The notes under the pieces were generated by a model. The model saw only the letters and a list, made by a program, of their open reading frames with translations, was not told the DNA's origin and searched no databases. Of a stretch of DNA of 64,000 bases, positions 42,649 to 50,983 are shown piece by piece. This stretch comes from Phenylobacterium sp. SCN 70-31. GTDB taxonomy: Bacteria > Pseudomonadota > Alphaproteobacteria > Caulobacterales > Caulobacteraceae. A program made the position numbers and the translations under genes. The stretch spans positions 50,559-114,558 of the forward strand of contig NZ_MEEX01000007.1 in assembly GCF_001724605.1 (NCBI RefSeq), given 5' to 3'. How positions within the stretch are numbered: the first letter of the stretch is position 1; each line of letters begins with the position of its first letter.

Positions 42649-42777
42649 TCAGTCGAGCCGTCGCAACGTGGCCGGGATGTTGCGGCGCGAGACCCAGTCC
42701 CCCGACGGGTTCGAGGTACAGGTGATGCCGTAGCCGGCGCAGCGATCCTTGGAGGGGTCGGCGAGGGCCGCGCTCAT
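42649..42777 (-). CDS. 42-residue protein translationally coupled to CoA-transferase
   Basis: ATG 42777 overlaps the CoA-transferase stop (ATGA). The peptide begins MSAALADPSKDRCAGYGI and contains two cysteines seven residues apart, then SNPSGDWVSRRNIPATLRRLD. No family is recognised. The overlap is the same coupling used by most neighbouring real genes, which is the main support. It may be a small partner of the transferase or simply a fortuitous frame; coding character is hard to judge at this length. Confidence 0.4.
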   Translation of the reverse strand: MSAALADPSKDRCAGYGITCTSNPSGDWVSRRNIPATLRRLD

Positions 42778-43976
42778 GCGGCGTCTCCGTGAATGGCGGA
42801 GTCCGCGGGACCGGCCAGGCCCAGCTCGCGCCGCACCTCCTCGGTGTGCTGTCCGAGCACAGGGGGCGTGGCCTGGTCGTCGGGAGCCGGGCGGCTGAAG
42901 CGGACCGGCGGCCGCATCTCGAAATAGGGGCCGACGGCCTCGTGCTCGCGACGGCGGAAGAAGTCGGTCGCCACCAGGTGCGGGTCCTGCTGGATGTCGG
43001 CCAGGTCGCGGACCGGGGTCGCGGGGATCGAGGCGGCGTTGAGCGCCTGGAACCACTCGGCGCTGGTGCGCTGGGGGGTCAGGGTCGCGAGGATCTGGTA
43101 GAGCGCGCCCAGGTTGGCGGCCCGGTCCTCCGGTGTCGCGAGCCCCGGCTCCTGGAGCACGTCCGGCCGGCCGGTCATCTCGAACAGCTTGATCCAGGCG
43201 TCGTCGTTGTAGGGCACGATGGCGATGTGGCCGTCGGCGGTGGGGAAGGGCTGGCGGTCCGGGTCCACCTGCCGGAAGTAGCCCACGGGGCCGGTCGGGG
43301 GATCGAAGGTCAGGCCGAACAGGTGCTCCTGGAGCAGGAAGTGCACGAAGGTCTCGAACATGGCGACCTCGACGAACTGGCCCTCGCCGGTCCTGAGCCG
43401 GTGGATGTAGGCGGCCAGCAGGGCGTAGGCGGCGTGGAGGCCGGCCACCTTGTCGGCGATGGCCGAGGGCACATAGCGCGGCCGTGGGTCTCCATCGACC
43501 ATGCTCTGCATGCTGGTCATGCCCGAGGCGGTCTGGATCACGTCGTCATAGGCCTGCAGGCCGCCATAGGGACCGTCCGAGCCGAAGCCGACGCAGTGCA
43601 GGTAGATGATCTGCGGGTTGATCGCCTTCACGGCGTCGTAGTCCAGGCCCAGGCGGCTGATCGCCGAGGCGCGGACGTTGTGGATGAAGACGTCGGCGTC
43701 CTTCAGCAGGGCGTGCATGACCGCGAGGTCGGCCTCGGCCTTGAGGTCCAGCGCGACCGACCGCTTGCCGCGGTTCAGCGACATGTACACCGGGCCCATC
43801 ATGGGGTTGCGCTCCGTCACGCCGGCGAAGCGCGAGCTGTCGCCGGCGGGAACCTCGACCTTGGTCACCTGGGCGCCCAGGTCGGCGAGGGTCAGGGTGC
43901 AGTAGGGACCGAAGATCACCGAGGTGAGGTCGACGACCTTCAGGCCTTCCAGCATGCGGGTCTGGGTGTGGGTCAT
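42774..43976 (-). CDS. Class III (CaiB/BaiF-type) acyl-CoA transferase
   Basis: 400 residues. Family features: LEGLKVVDLTSVIFGPYCTLTLADLGAQVTKVEVP at the N-terminus, RGKRSVALDLK, and GFGSDGPYGGLQAYDDVIQTASGMTS near residues 140-165 with the aspartate that carries the CoA ester. It moves CoA between carboxylic acids by way of mixed anhydrides. Start ATG 43976 overlaps the stop of the flavin reductase (ATGA). In this setting it would activate an acid made by the oxidases for onward catabolism. Confidence 0.93.
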   Translation of the reverse strand: MTHTQTRMLEGLKVVDLTSVIFGPYCTLTLADLGAQVTKVEVPAGDSSRFAGVTERNPMMGPVYMSLNRGKRSVALDLKAEADLAVMHALLKDADVFIHNVRASAISRLGLDYDAVKAINPQIIYLHCVGFGSDGPYGGLQAYDDVIQTASGMTSMQSMVDGDPRPRYVPSAIADKVAGLHAAYALLAAYIHRLRTGEGQFVEVAMFETFVHFLLQEHLFGLTFDPPTGPVGYFRQVDPDRQPFPTADGHIAIVPYNDDAWIKLFEMTGRPDVLQEPGLATPEDRAANLGALYQILATLTPQRTSAEWFQALNAASIPATPVRDLADIQQDPHLVATDFFRRREHEAVGPYFEMRPPVRFSRPAPDDQATPPVLGQHTEEVRRELGLAGPADSAIHGDAA

Positions 43977-44466
43977 TGCGGCCTCCCGAGGATCGTCGAG
44001 CCATAGAGGCCGTCGGCGTAGATCAGCGGGTCGACCTCGCCATGCACCCGCACGCTCAGCACCCGACCGACGAAGACGCCGTGGGTGCCGTAGTGGAACT
44101 CGCCGTCATGGCGACAGCAGACCACCGCCTGGGCGTCGGAGAGCCAGGGGACGTCGTCGTCGATCCACGCGCCTTCTCCGAACCGGGCCTCGCCCTTCAC
44201 CGGACCGTTGCAGCGGTCGGCCAGGTGCTTCTGGGCCCGGCCCAGGATATTGATGTTGAAGTCGGCGCGCGCGCTGAACGCGGGGGAGATCGAGGCCGTC
44301 CTGTTGATGCAGACCGAGGCGTGTGGGCTCCAGGGCGACCGATCTTTAGGGACAGCGACGAGCGTGGCTGCATGCGGCGCCGATCTCCGCACGGCGACGA
44401 TCGAGGCGAATGGAGCGCCGCCCTGACGTCCCGTCCGGAGGGCGTGGCGGCGGCCGTTGACGACAA
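43973..44466 (-). CDS. Flavin reductase-like protein with disrupted or unresolved N-terminus
   Basis: The C-terminal ~115 residues are a clear flavin-reductase (HpaC/NtaB-like) domain: SVCINRTASISPAF, ARADFNINILGRAQKHLA, and GTHGVFVGRVLSVRVHG. Upstream, the frame has no ATG or TTG; the only in-frame start is GTG 44392, which would cut off much of the FMN fold. In the neighbouring frame, TTG 44466 opens SSTAAATPSGRDVRAALHS, which looks like the missing start, and FASIVAV then continues in the main frame near 44415. One or more small indels are therefore likely. The family reduces FMN or FAD for a partner monooxygenase. An operator (44477-44495) lies upstream. Confidence 0.6.
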
Positions 44467-44476
44467 GGCTGCGAAA

Positions 44477-44495
44477 ATATAAGCGATGATCATAT
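44477..44495. promoter_or_regulatory. Regulon operator site 1
   Basis: ATATAAGCGATGATCATAT: halves ATATAAGC and GATCATAT around GAT. It is in the divergent gap between the flavin reductase and VOC genes. Confidence 0.65.
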
Positions 44496-44578
44496 GTCGC
44501 CGGCGTCGGAACTGGCGGGTCGGCGGCGGGATCCTGGCGTCCTGGAATCCTCGCGCCAGTGTGAAAGGGGAACTGCTC

Positions 44579-45013
44579 ATGAACCAAAGTTCGCTCGCAC
44601 CCTTCCACCTGGCGTTCCCCGTGCATGATCTGGCGGCGGCCCGCGAGTTCTACGGCGGGCTGCTCGGGCTGCCGGAAGGGCGCAGTTCCGATACCTGGGT
44701 CGATTATGATCTGTTCGGCCATCAGATCGTGGCGCACCTGAAGCCCGGGTGGAGCGGCGCCGAACGGAACCACCACAACCCCGTCGATGGCCACGACGTG
44801 CCGGTGCCGCATTTCGGGGTGGTCCTCGAATGGAATGCGTTCCACGAGTTCGCCGATCGCCTTGCCGCCGCCGATGTGGCGTTCGTGATCGCGCCCTATG
44901 TCAGGTTCGAGGGGCAGGTCGGAGAGCAGTCGACGATGTTCTTCCTCGATCCTTCGGGCAACGCACTGGAATTCAAGGCTTTCCGCAACCCGGAACAGTT
45001 GTTCATGACATGA
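44579..45013 (+). CDS. VOC-superfamily protein (glyoxalase/extradiol dioxygenase-like)
   Basis: 144 residues from ATG 44579 with GAAAGGGG upstream. A single VOC module with likely metal ligands His10 ([10 protein letters not shown]), His78 ([11 protein letters not shown]) and Glu131 ([12 protein letters not shown]), the triad used by type I extradiol dioxygenases, fosfomycin-resistance and glyoxalase-like enzymes. The order and the NALEFKAF end resemble single-domain dioxygenase-like members. It is the first gene after operator site 1 and overlaps the glutamine amidotransferase (ATGA). Substrate unknown. Confidence 0.82.
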   Translation: MNQSSLAPFHLAFPVHDLAAAREFYGGLLGLPEGRSSDTWVDYDLFGHQIVAHLKPGWSGAERNHHNPVDGHDVPVPHFGVVLEWNAFHEFADRLAAADVAFVIAPYVRFEGQVGEQSTMFFLDPSGNALEFKAFRNPEQLFMT

Positions 45014-45717
45014 CGGGGCGTCGCGCCATCGCGCTGCGCCATGTCCACTTCCAAGACCTCGGTGTCTACGCCGGGGTTCTGGCGGCGGCCGGATACGAGG
45101 TGGACGTCCAGGACGTCGCCGCCGCTGGGGCGTTGCAGTTCCGAGCGCTCGATCCCGACCTGTTGCTGGTGCTGGGCGGCCCTGTAGGTGTCTATGATCA
45201 GGACGCCTATCCCTTCCTGGTGGAACAGCAAGCCCTGCTGTCGGAGCGCATCGCGGCGGATCGCCCGACCTTCGGTGTTTGTCTCGGCGCTCAACAGATG
45301 GCGGCGGCGATGGGCGCGCGCGTCGCGCCGATGGGACACAAGGAGATAGGCTTCGCGCCGCTGGACCTGTCGGTCGCCGGCGCGGCGGGGCCGCTTCGCC
45401 ATCTCGCGGGGACCTCGGTGCTGCACTGGCATGGCGATATGTTCGAGATACCGCAGGGCGCCCAGCGACTCGCCGCCACGTCCCGGTGCGCCAATCAGGC
45501 CTTCGCGAGAGGCCCGCGCATTCTCGGCCTACAGTTCCATGCCGAGGTCGACGTCTCGCGCGACCTTGAGCGGTGGTTGGTGGGCCATGCTGTCGAACTC
45601 GCGACGAGCGGCATAGACGTCGTCGGCTTGCGCTCAGCGGCGGTGGGCCGCGCTGTGGCGATGGCGGCGGCCGCGCGCGAGATGTTCGGGGCGTGGCTGG
45701 ACGGGCTCCGGGCCTGA
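45010..45717 (+). CDS. Class I glutamine amidotransferase domain protein (GMP synthase-like)
   Basis: 235 residues. Catalytic elbow [15 protein letters not shown] with the nucleophilic cysteine near residue 90, oxyanion part [15 protein letters not shown], and His in [11 protein letters not shown]. These stand-alone GATase1 proteins (guaA-N-like, PuuD neighbours) hydrolyse glutamine or gamma-glutamyl amides. It is coupled to the VOC gene and convergent with aminopeptidase N. In a peptide/amine catabolic setting a gamma-glutamyl hydrolase role is plausible, but this is inference. Confidence 0.85.
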   Translation: MTGRRAIALRHVHFQDLGVYAGVLAAAGYEVDVQDVAAAGALQFRALDPDLLLVLGGPVGVYDQDAYPFLVEQQALLSERIAADRPTFGVCLGAQQMAAAMGARVAPMGHKEIGFAPLDLSVAGAAGPLRHLAGTSVLHWHGDMFEIPQGAQRLAATSRCANQAFARGPRILGLQFHAEVDVSRDLERWLVGHAVELATSGIDVVGLRSAAVGRAVAMAAAAREMFGAWLDGLRA

Positions 45718-45743
45718 ACCCGCCTTGCTGCGGCGGCGGCCGA

Positions 45744-48323
45744 TCAGTCGCCGAGGCTGCGGCGGACCACTTCCTCAAGGCCCGCGGATATGTCCGGTGT
45801 TTCGATCACCCGTCGCAGTGCGGCGCGCATCAGATCGCGCCGAGGCGCGGAATAGCGCCGCCATTGGTCGATCTGAGCCATGAGGTACCCCGGCCTTCCC
45901 GAGCCGCGCCGGTCGGCGGCGATCAGGCGATCGGCCAGGAACGCGTAGCCCTTTCCGCTCAGATCGTGGAACATGACCCGGTTCTGCCGGAAGAAGCTGC
46001 CGAAGAACGCCAGGTTGCGCGACGTGTTGTCGGGGGCGAGGTCGGGATGGTCCGCAAGCCCGACGATCTCGTCGACCGCGCCGGGGGCGCGCGACAGCGC
46101 CATCGCCTTGAACCACTTGTCCACGAGCTGCGGCTCGTCCCGGCGCCGTGCGTAGAACGCCTGGAAGGCGGCCGTCCGCAACGGCGTATCGAGATGTGAC
46201 AGGATGCAGAGCGCCTCGAAGGACTCGGTCATCGACGGGCCCTCCGTCACCTGGGTGAAACAGGCGTGGGCGGCGTGGGGGTCGCCGTCCGCGACCAGCA
46301 GGTCCAGGGCGGCGTTGCGCAACATCCGGCCGCCGACGGCGGCGTTGGTCAGGTCCGACGGCGCCCAACGGCCTTGCGCCTGATAGACGGCCTGAATCGC
46401 GGGCCGGAAGCGTCGGCAGATTTCGCCGCGCAGGAAGGCCCGGGCCGCCATGTGCCCGTCGAGATCGACCTCGGGCAGGCCCTCGCTGAGGACGGGTTCA
46501 TCCGGGACGCCCAGGAGCAGCGCACGCAGGCGCGGGCCTCGCGTCTCGTCCCGCAGCACTTGGCCGAACGCGGATTCGACGACGTCGGAGAGCTGGAGCG
46601 GAACGCCCTGACGCCAAGCGGCCGCCAGACGTCGGATCTCGTTGATGAGCAGGGTCTGAAGGCTGTCCCATGCCACGAACGGATCGTCGTCGAAGGCCGC
46701 GAGGCACGCCAGTTGGGCGGCGTCGTGCGCACATTCGAGGCTCACGGGGGCCGAGAAGCCGCGCAACAACGACGGAATTGGTTCGACCGGTACGTCCGCG
46801 AACTCGAACGTCTGCTCCCAGTCCTTCAACTCGCATAGCGTCTCGGCGCCGAGCCGGACGCCCTCCGGCGAGACCAGCGCCACGGAGACGGGCATATGCA
46901 GCGGCTGGGCTGCGGGTGAGGCCGGTGTCTGGCGCAGGGTCAAGCGATAGGCGCGCGCCTCCGGGTCGTAGGACCCATGCGCCGCCAGACGCGGCCGGCC
47001 GGGCTGGGTGGCCCACCGCCGGAACTGGCCGAGGTCGACGCCGCATGCGTCCTCGGCCGCCGCGAACAGCGCCTCGAGTGTGACCGCCTGCCCGTCGTGG
47101 CGCGTGAGATAGAGCCGGATCGCCGCCACGAAGCCTTCGGGGGTCAGGATCGTGCGCAGCATGCGCAGGACCTCGGCGCCCTTCTCGTAGACGGTGTTGG
47201 TGTAGAAATTCTCGATCTTCACGAAGGCCGGCGGCTGGATCGGATGTGCGGCCGGTCCGTCGTCCTCCGGGAACTGGTTGCGCCTCAGGGCCCTGACCTG
47301 ATCGATCCGGTAGACGCCGGATTCGAGCGCATCTTCCATGAAAAGCTGGTCGCGCAGCCGCGTGAGGCCTTCCTTGAGGCTGAGCTGGAACCAGTCGCGG
47401 CAGGTCACACGATTCCCGGTCCAGTTGTGGAAAGCCTCGTGACCCACGATGCGGCGGACGAGTTCGTAGTCCTCGTCGGTGGCCACGCTCGGTTCGGCGA
47501 CGATCAGATCGACGCCCAGGAAGTTGAGGCCCTTGTTCTCGTGGGCGCCGGCGTAGGCCGGGATCGCCACGACGCCATAGCTGTCGAGGTCGTACTCGAG
47601 TCCGAACACGGCTTCGTCCCACGCCAGGGCGGCCTTCAACGCCTCGAGGGCGTAGCCACACCGGTCGATGTCGCGCGCCGTCGCGTAGACCGTCAGCTCG
47701 ACGGAACGGCCGGACGCCGTGCGGTGTCGGCCCGCCAGCGCCGCCATGTCGCCTGCGAAGGCGGCGAAGATGTAGGTCGGCTTCGGGATCGGGTCGCGGA
47801 AGGTTCTCCAGTGGCGACCGCCGACCGAGCCCTCGTTCACGCAGGCGCCGTTCGAGAGCAGCAGCGGGAACCTCGCAGCATCCGCCGACAGCGTCACCGT
47901 GTAGGGCGCGAGGATGTCCGGGCGATCCGGGAAATAGGTTATCCGCCGGAAGCCCTCCGGCTCGCAGTGGGTGAGCAGAAGCCCCTCGTGGAAGAAGAGG
48001 CCCTGTTTGCTGGTGTTGCCGGAAGGCTGGAGCGCGACGGTCGTCTCCAGTTCGAAGGTCTCGGAGGGGGGCTTGACGGTCAGGCGCTCCGGAGACGCCT
48101 GCAAGTCGCCGGGTGCGATGGCCTGTCCGTCTAGGCGGGCGGCCACCAGGCGCAGGCCGCGACCGTCGAGCACAAGATCCTGAAGAGGCTCGCCCGCGCG
48201 AAGGCGGTAGCGGATCCGGGCGGTCACGAGGGTTTCGTCGGGGTCGAGTTCGAACCGGAGATCGACCGACTCCACGTCGTAGGGATAGGGCCGGTAGTCG
48301 GCGAGTCGGACCATCGCCGTCAT
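45744..48323 (-). CDS. pepN: M1-family aminopeptidase N, GAMEN motif changed to GAHEN
   Basis: 859 residues, close to E. coli PepN length. Zinc site HEAFH at 295-299 with Glu318 (HExxH-x18-E), all intact, in the PepN-typical block HNWTGNRVTCRDWFQLSLKEGL. The exopeptidase loop is GAHEN at 259-263 instead of GAMEN; the methionine at this place lines the S1 pocket in E. coli PepN, so specificity may be altered. ATG 48323 overlaps the dipeptide epimerase stop (ATGA), so the two form one operon under operator site 2. It would remove N-terminal residues from peptides in the cytoplasm. Confidence 0.93.
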   Translation of the reverse strand: MTAMVRLADYRPYPYDVESVDLRFELDPDETLVTARIRYRLRAGEPLQDLVLDGRGLRLVAARLDGQAIAPGDLQASPERLTVKPPSETFELETTVALQPSGNTSKQGLFFHEGLLLTHCEPEGFRRITYFPDRPDILAPYTVTLSADAARFPLLLSNGACVNEGSVGGRHWRTFRDPIPKPTYIFAAFAGDMAALAGRHRTASGRSVELTVYATARDIDRCGYALEALKAALAWDEAVFGLEYDLDSYGVVAIPAYAGAHENKGLNFLGVDLIVAEPSVATDEDYELVRRIVGHEAFHNWTGNRVTCRDWFQLSLKEGLTRLRDQLFMEDALESGVYRIDQVRALRRNQFPEDDGPAAHPIQPPAFVKIENFYTNTVYEKGAEVLRMLRTILTPEGFVAAIRLYLTRHDGQAVTLEALFAAAEDACGVDLGQFRRWATQPGRPRLAAHGSYDPEARAYRLTLRQTPASPAAQPLHMPVSVALVSPEGVRLGAETLCELKDWEQTFEFADVPVEPIPSLLRGFSAPVSLECAHDAAQLACLAAFDDDPFVAWDSLQTLLINEIRRLAAAWRQGVPLQLSDVVESAFGQVLRDETRGPRLRALLLGVPDEPVLSEGLPEVDLDGHMAARAFLRGEICRRFRPAIQAVYQAQGRWAPSDLTNAAVGGRMLRNAALDLLVADGDPHAAHACFTQVTEGPSMTESFEALCILSHLDTPLRTAAFQAFYARRRDEPQLVDKWFKAMALSRAPGAVDEIVGLADHPDLAPDNTSRNLAFFGSFFRQNRVMFHDLSGKGYAFLADRLIAADRRGSGRPGYLMAQIDQWRRYSAPRRDLMRAALRRVIETPDISAGLEEVVRRSLGD

Positions 48324-49315
48324 GCTCTCGCTCCGCCCCACAGGCGCGCCTTCATCCGGTGCAGGCGTCCCTCGCGGTACTCCATGGCGTCCGCTCGGTC
48401 GTCGAGCAACAGCGCGGGGCCATCGAGGTCCAGGTAGTCGGCGAGGGCGCCCACGACGTAGGCGGGCGCGGCGCCGAGCGACGTCGGACCGCTGCAGCCG
48501 ACCATCAGCGAGAGCCCCCGAGCCTTCGCGGCCCGGGCAAGCTCGAGGGCGGGCGTCAGGCCTCCCACCTTGTCGAGCTTGATGTTGATGGCCTGATAGC
48601 GCTCCGCCAGGCGGTCCAGATCCGTCAGGTCGCGGCAGCTCTCGTCGGCGCACAGCGGGATGGAGCAGCGGTATCCGGCGAGCGCGTCGTCGGCCTGGTG
48701 ATGCAGAGGCTGTTCTATCAGCGCCACTCCGAGTTCGGCGAGCGCGGGCGCGAGCCGTTCGAGCCCCGGCAGGTCCCAAGCCTCATTGGCGTCCACCAGC
48801 AGCCGCACGCCCGGCGCGGCGGCGGCGATCGCCGAGACGCGAGCCAGAACGTCCTCCTGGTCGGCCTTGATCTTGAGGACGCGATATCCGTGGGCGACGG
48901 CGCGGCGGGCGTCGGCGCACATCTTGTCCAAGTCGTTGATGCTCACCGTCATGTCGACCTCGAGCGACGCCGGCGCAGCGACGCCCGTCAGCGTCCAGAT
49001 GTCCTTTCCCGAGGCCTGGCATTCCAGGTCCCAGAGTGCGCAATCCAGGGCGTTGCGGACGGCCGTGCCGGGGACGAGATGCGCCAGGTCCGCCCGGCTC
49101 GGTGAGTGGCGCAGCACCTCGCGCGCCGCTTCGAAGCCGGCGCGAACGTCGTCGGCCGTCTGACCGTATTGCGCGAGCACGCCGCACTCGCCGCGGCCGT
49201 AGCGCTCGCCGTCCTTCACGATGGCGACGAACAGGGGGGAGTGGACACTTGCCCCGCGTGCGATGCGGAACGTCTCCGCATAGGGCCATTCCTGGTAGAC
49301 GTAGATCAGTTCCAT
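48320..49315 (-). CDS. Dipeptide epimerase, enolase superfamily (L-Ala-D/L-Glu epimerase-like)
   Basis: 331 residues. All muconate-lactonising-subgroup residues are visible: KxK at Lys148/Lys150 (LKIKAD), metal ligands Asp175 (VDANEAW), Glu201 (IEQPL), Asp224 (ADESC), and the opposite-face Lys246 (NIKLDKVGG). DLD at 296-298 is the alpha-amino-group recognition signature of dipeptide epimerases. It inverts the alpha-carbon of one residue in a dipeptide, allowing use of D-containing peptides. Operon with pepN; operator site 2 lies 42 bases upstream. The dipeptide specificity cannot be read from the sequence. Confidence 0.9.
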   Translation of the reverse strand: MELIYVYQEWPYAETFRIARGASVHSPLFVAIVKDGERYGRGECGVLAQYGQTADDVRAGFEAAREVLRHSPSRADLAHLVPGTAVRNALDCALWDLECQASGKDIWTLTGVAAPASLEVDMTVSINDLDKMCADARRAVAHGYRVLKIKADQEDVLARVSAIAAAAPGVRLLVDANEAWDLPGLERLAPALAELGVALIEQPLHHQADDALAGYRCSIPLCADESCRDLTDLDRLAERYQAINIKLDKVGGLTPALELARAAKARGLSLMVGCSGPTSLGAAPAYVVGALADYLDLDGPALLLDDRADAMEYREGRLHRMKARLWGGARA

Positions 49316-49357
49316 CGCGCGGTTCAGTCCTTCCCGAACTCGGTGGGCACGGTCGAA

Positions 49358-49376
49358 ATATAATCAGCGATCACAT
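49358..49376. promoter_or_regulatory. Regulon operator site 2
   Basis: ATATAATCAGCGATCACAT: halves ATATAATC and GATCACAT around AGC, upstream of the epimerase-pepN operon. Confidence 0.65.
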
Positions 49377-49424
49377 TTTCGGGTCAAGTGGCAAGGGCGG
49401 CTTGCGTATCGATGGCGGGGTGAA

Positions 49425-50813
49425 TCATCCCTGGGCGATCGCTTCCTGCGCGCCGCGGGCCGCGCGTTGCTGCAGGCGTCGCTGGATGACGCCCTGCCGC
49501 CGACGGTCGATCGGGAAGCGCCAGGCCAACACCGCCATCGACAGATGGAAGACGGCGGGTATGCCCATGTAGGTGAGGAGCAGGCCGGTGGTGGCGGCCG
49601 GGGTGTTTTCACCTCCGACGTTGTAGTCGGCCAGGTCCAGCAGGTTGAAGGCGATCGCGCCGCCTGTGGCTATTGCGATCTTGATCAGCAGCATCTGGAA
49701 CGCGAACAGGTTTCCGGCCTTGTTGCCACCACTCTTGAGCGTGTCGTAGTCGATCACATCGCTCAGGACGGCGCCGGGCAGGAAGTTGGCCGGCGAGCTC
49801 AGGAAGCCGCGCACGACGACCAGGCAGAGGATGGGGATAAGCGCCGCTTCGCCCCGAGGCAGCAGCAGCACGATCGGGGAGAGCAAGACGGGCAGGCCGA
49901 TGCACAGGGCCCAGGCCCGATGGCGGTCCACGCGCTGAAGGATGCGCGACCAAACCGGCAAGGCGATGATCCCCGTGAGGAACAGGGCGCCCATGATCAG
50001 CGCATAGAATGAGCCGAGGCCCATGTACTGGGTGTAGAATATGAACGAGCAACTCAGCACCACGCCCTGGCCGAGCCCCCAGAGCATGGTGATGCCGAAG
50101 AAGATCTGCGCTGGCCTCGAGCGCGCTATGGTCCGCAGCACGTCGATGAAGCGCGTCCGCTTCTGCTCCACCCTGTCGCCGCGTGGGACGACCGCCATCG
50201 AGGTCAGCACGCCGATCGGCATGGCGATCACGTAGATCCAGGCGATCGCGCTGAGCGTGCCGCCATCGATTTCAGACCGCCCGATCAGAAGGCCCATGGC
50301 GATGGGCAGCAGATAGAAGCTCAGGGAGCCTGCGATGTTGAAGCCGCCGACGTAGACGCCGATCCTCGTGCGCTCCTGGTAGTCCCGGCTGATCTCCGCG
50401 CCCCACGCGGCCCGCGGAACCTCGAACATCGTGAAGCCTGTGTAGAGGACCTGGGACCAGACCAGGAAGTAGACCCAGGTGGCCGTGCTGGGGGGTGAGA
50501 ACAGTTGGAACACGGCGAGGGCGCAGAAGACGATGGCGCCGATCATCCAGGGTTTACGGTGGCCAAAACGTGTCCCGTAGCGATCGGACACATAGCCCAT
50601 CAGCGGGTCGTTCAAGGCGTCGATGATGCGGCTGGCCGCGGCGATGGTGCCGATTTCGGCCAGGGTGACGTTGGTGTTGGCGGCGTAGTAGGTGGGCAGG
50701 ATGGCGTAGACCGGCGATGCGATCAGCGCGTGCGTCATCGCGGGGAATCCGAAAGCCACGAGCTGGGTCGTGGTGAGCCCTGCGCCGGGTTCCCGCCTGT
50801 CGCCACGCGTCAT
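49425..50813 (-). CDS. MFS transporter, GPH (sugar:cation symporter)-like
   Basis: About 462 residues. ATG 50813 is chosen because GGGGGCG precedes it; ATG 50858 lies inside operator site 3. Twelve hydrophobic segments, with the GPH loop DALNDPLMGYVSDRYGTRFGHRKPWMIG after helix 2 and LSDVIDYDTLKSGGNKAGNLFAFQ in the C half. Members transport glycosides, uronides or other small solutes with a cation. It is divergent from the amidase with operators on both sides, so it probably imports the peptide-like substrate or an intermediate across the inner membrane. Confidence 0.87.
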   Translation of the reverse strand: MTRGDRREPGAGLTTTQLVAFGFPAMTHALIASPVYAILPTYYAANTNVTLAEIGTIAAASRIIDALNDPLMGYVSDRYGTRFGHRKPWMIGAIVFCALAVFQLFSPPSTATWVYFLVWSQVLYTGFTMFEVPRAAWGAEISRDYQERTRIGVYVGGFNIAGSLSFYLLPIAMGLLIGRSEIDGGTLSAIAWIYVIAMPIGVLTSMAVVPRGDRVEQKRTRFIDVLRTIARSRPAQIFFGITMLWGLGQGVVLSCSFIFYTQYMGLGSFYALIMGALFLTGIIALPVWSRILQRVDRHRAWALCIGLPVLLSPIVLLLPRGEAALIPILCLVVVRGFLSSPANFLPGAVLSDVIDYDTLKSGGNKAGNLFAFQMLLIKIAIATGGAIAFNLLDLADYNVGGENTPAATTGLLLTYMGIPAVFHLSMAVLAWRFPIDRRRQGVIQRRLQQRAARGAQEAIAQG

Positions 50814-50841
50814 TGCCGCCCCCGTCTGCCTGAGCGATCGG

Positions 50842-50860
50842 ATGTTAGCGGCGATCATAT
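50842..50860. promoter_or_regulatory. Regulon operator site 3
   Basis: ATGTTAGCGGCGATCATAT, 29 bases before the MFS transporter start. Confidence 0.6.
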
Positions 50861-50906
50861 GTTTGGCAAGCGAGCCGTGATGGGCCGCGCCGCGGCGGCC
50901 AGAAAA

Positions 50907-50925
50907 ATATAAGCGATGATTACTT
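50907..50925. promoter_or_regulatory. Regulon operator site 4
   Basis: ATATAAGCGATGATTACTT, 59 bases before the amidase start. Its first 14 bases are identical to site 1, as are the flanking A-rich bases. Confidence 0.65.
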
Positions 50926-50983
50926 TATTGACTCCGGCGCCTGGGCCGCGACATTTGCGTCGAGCAAGTGTGGAGAGCCGGGT

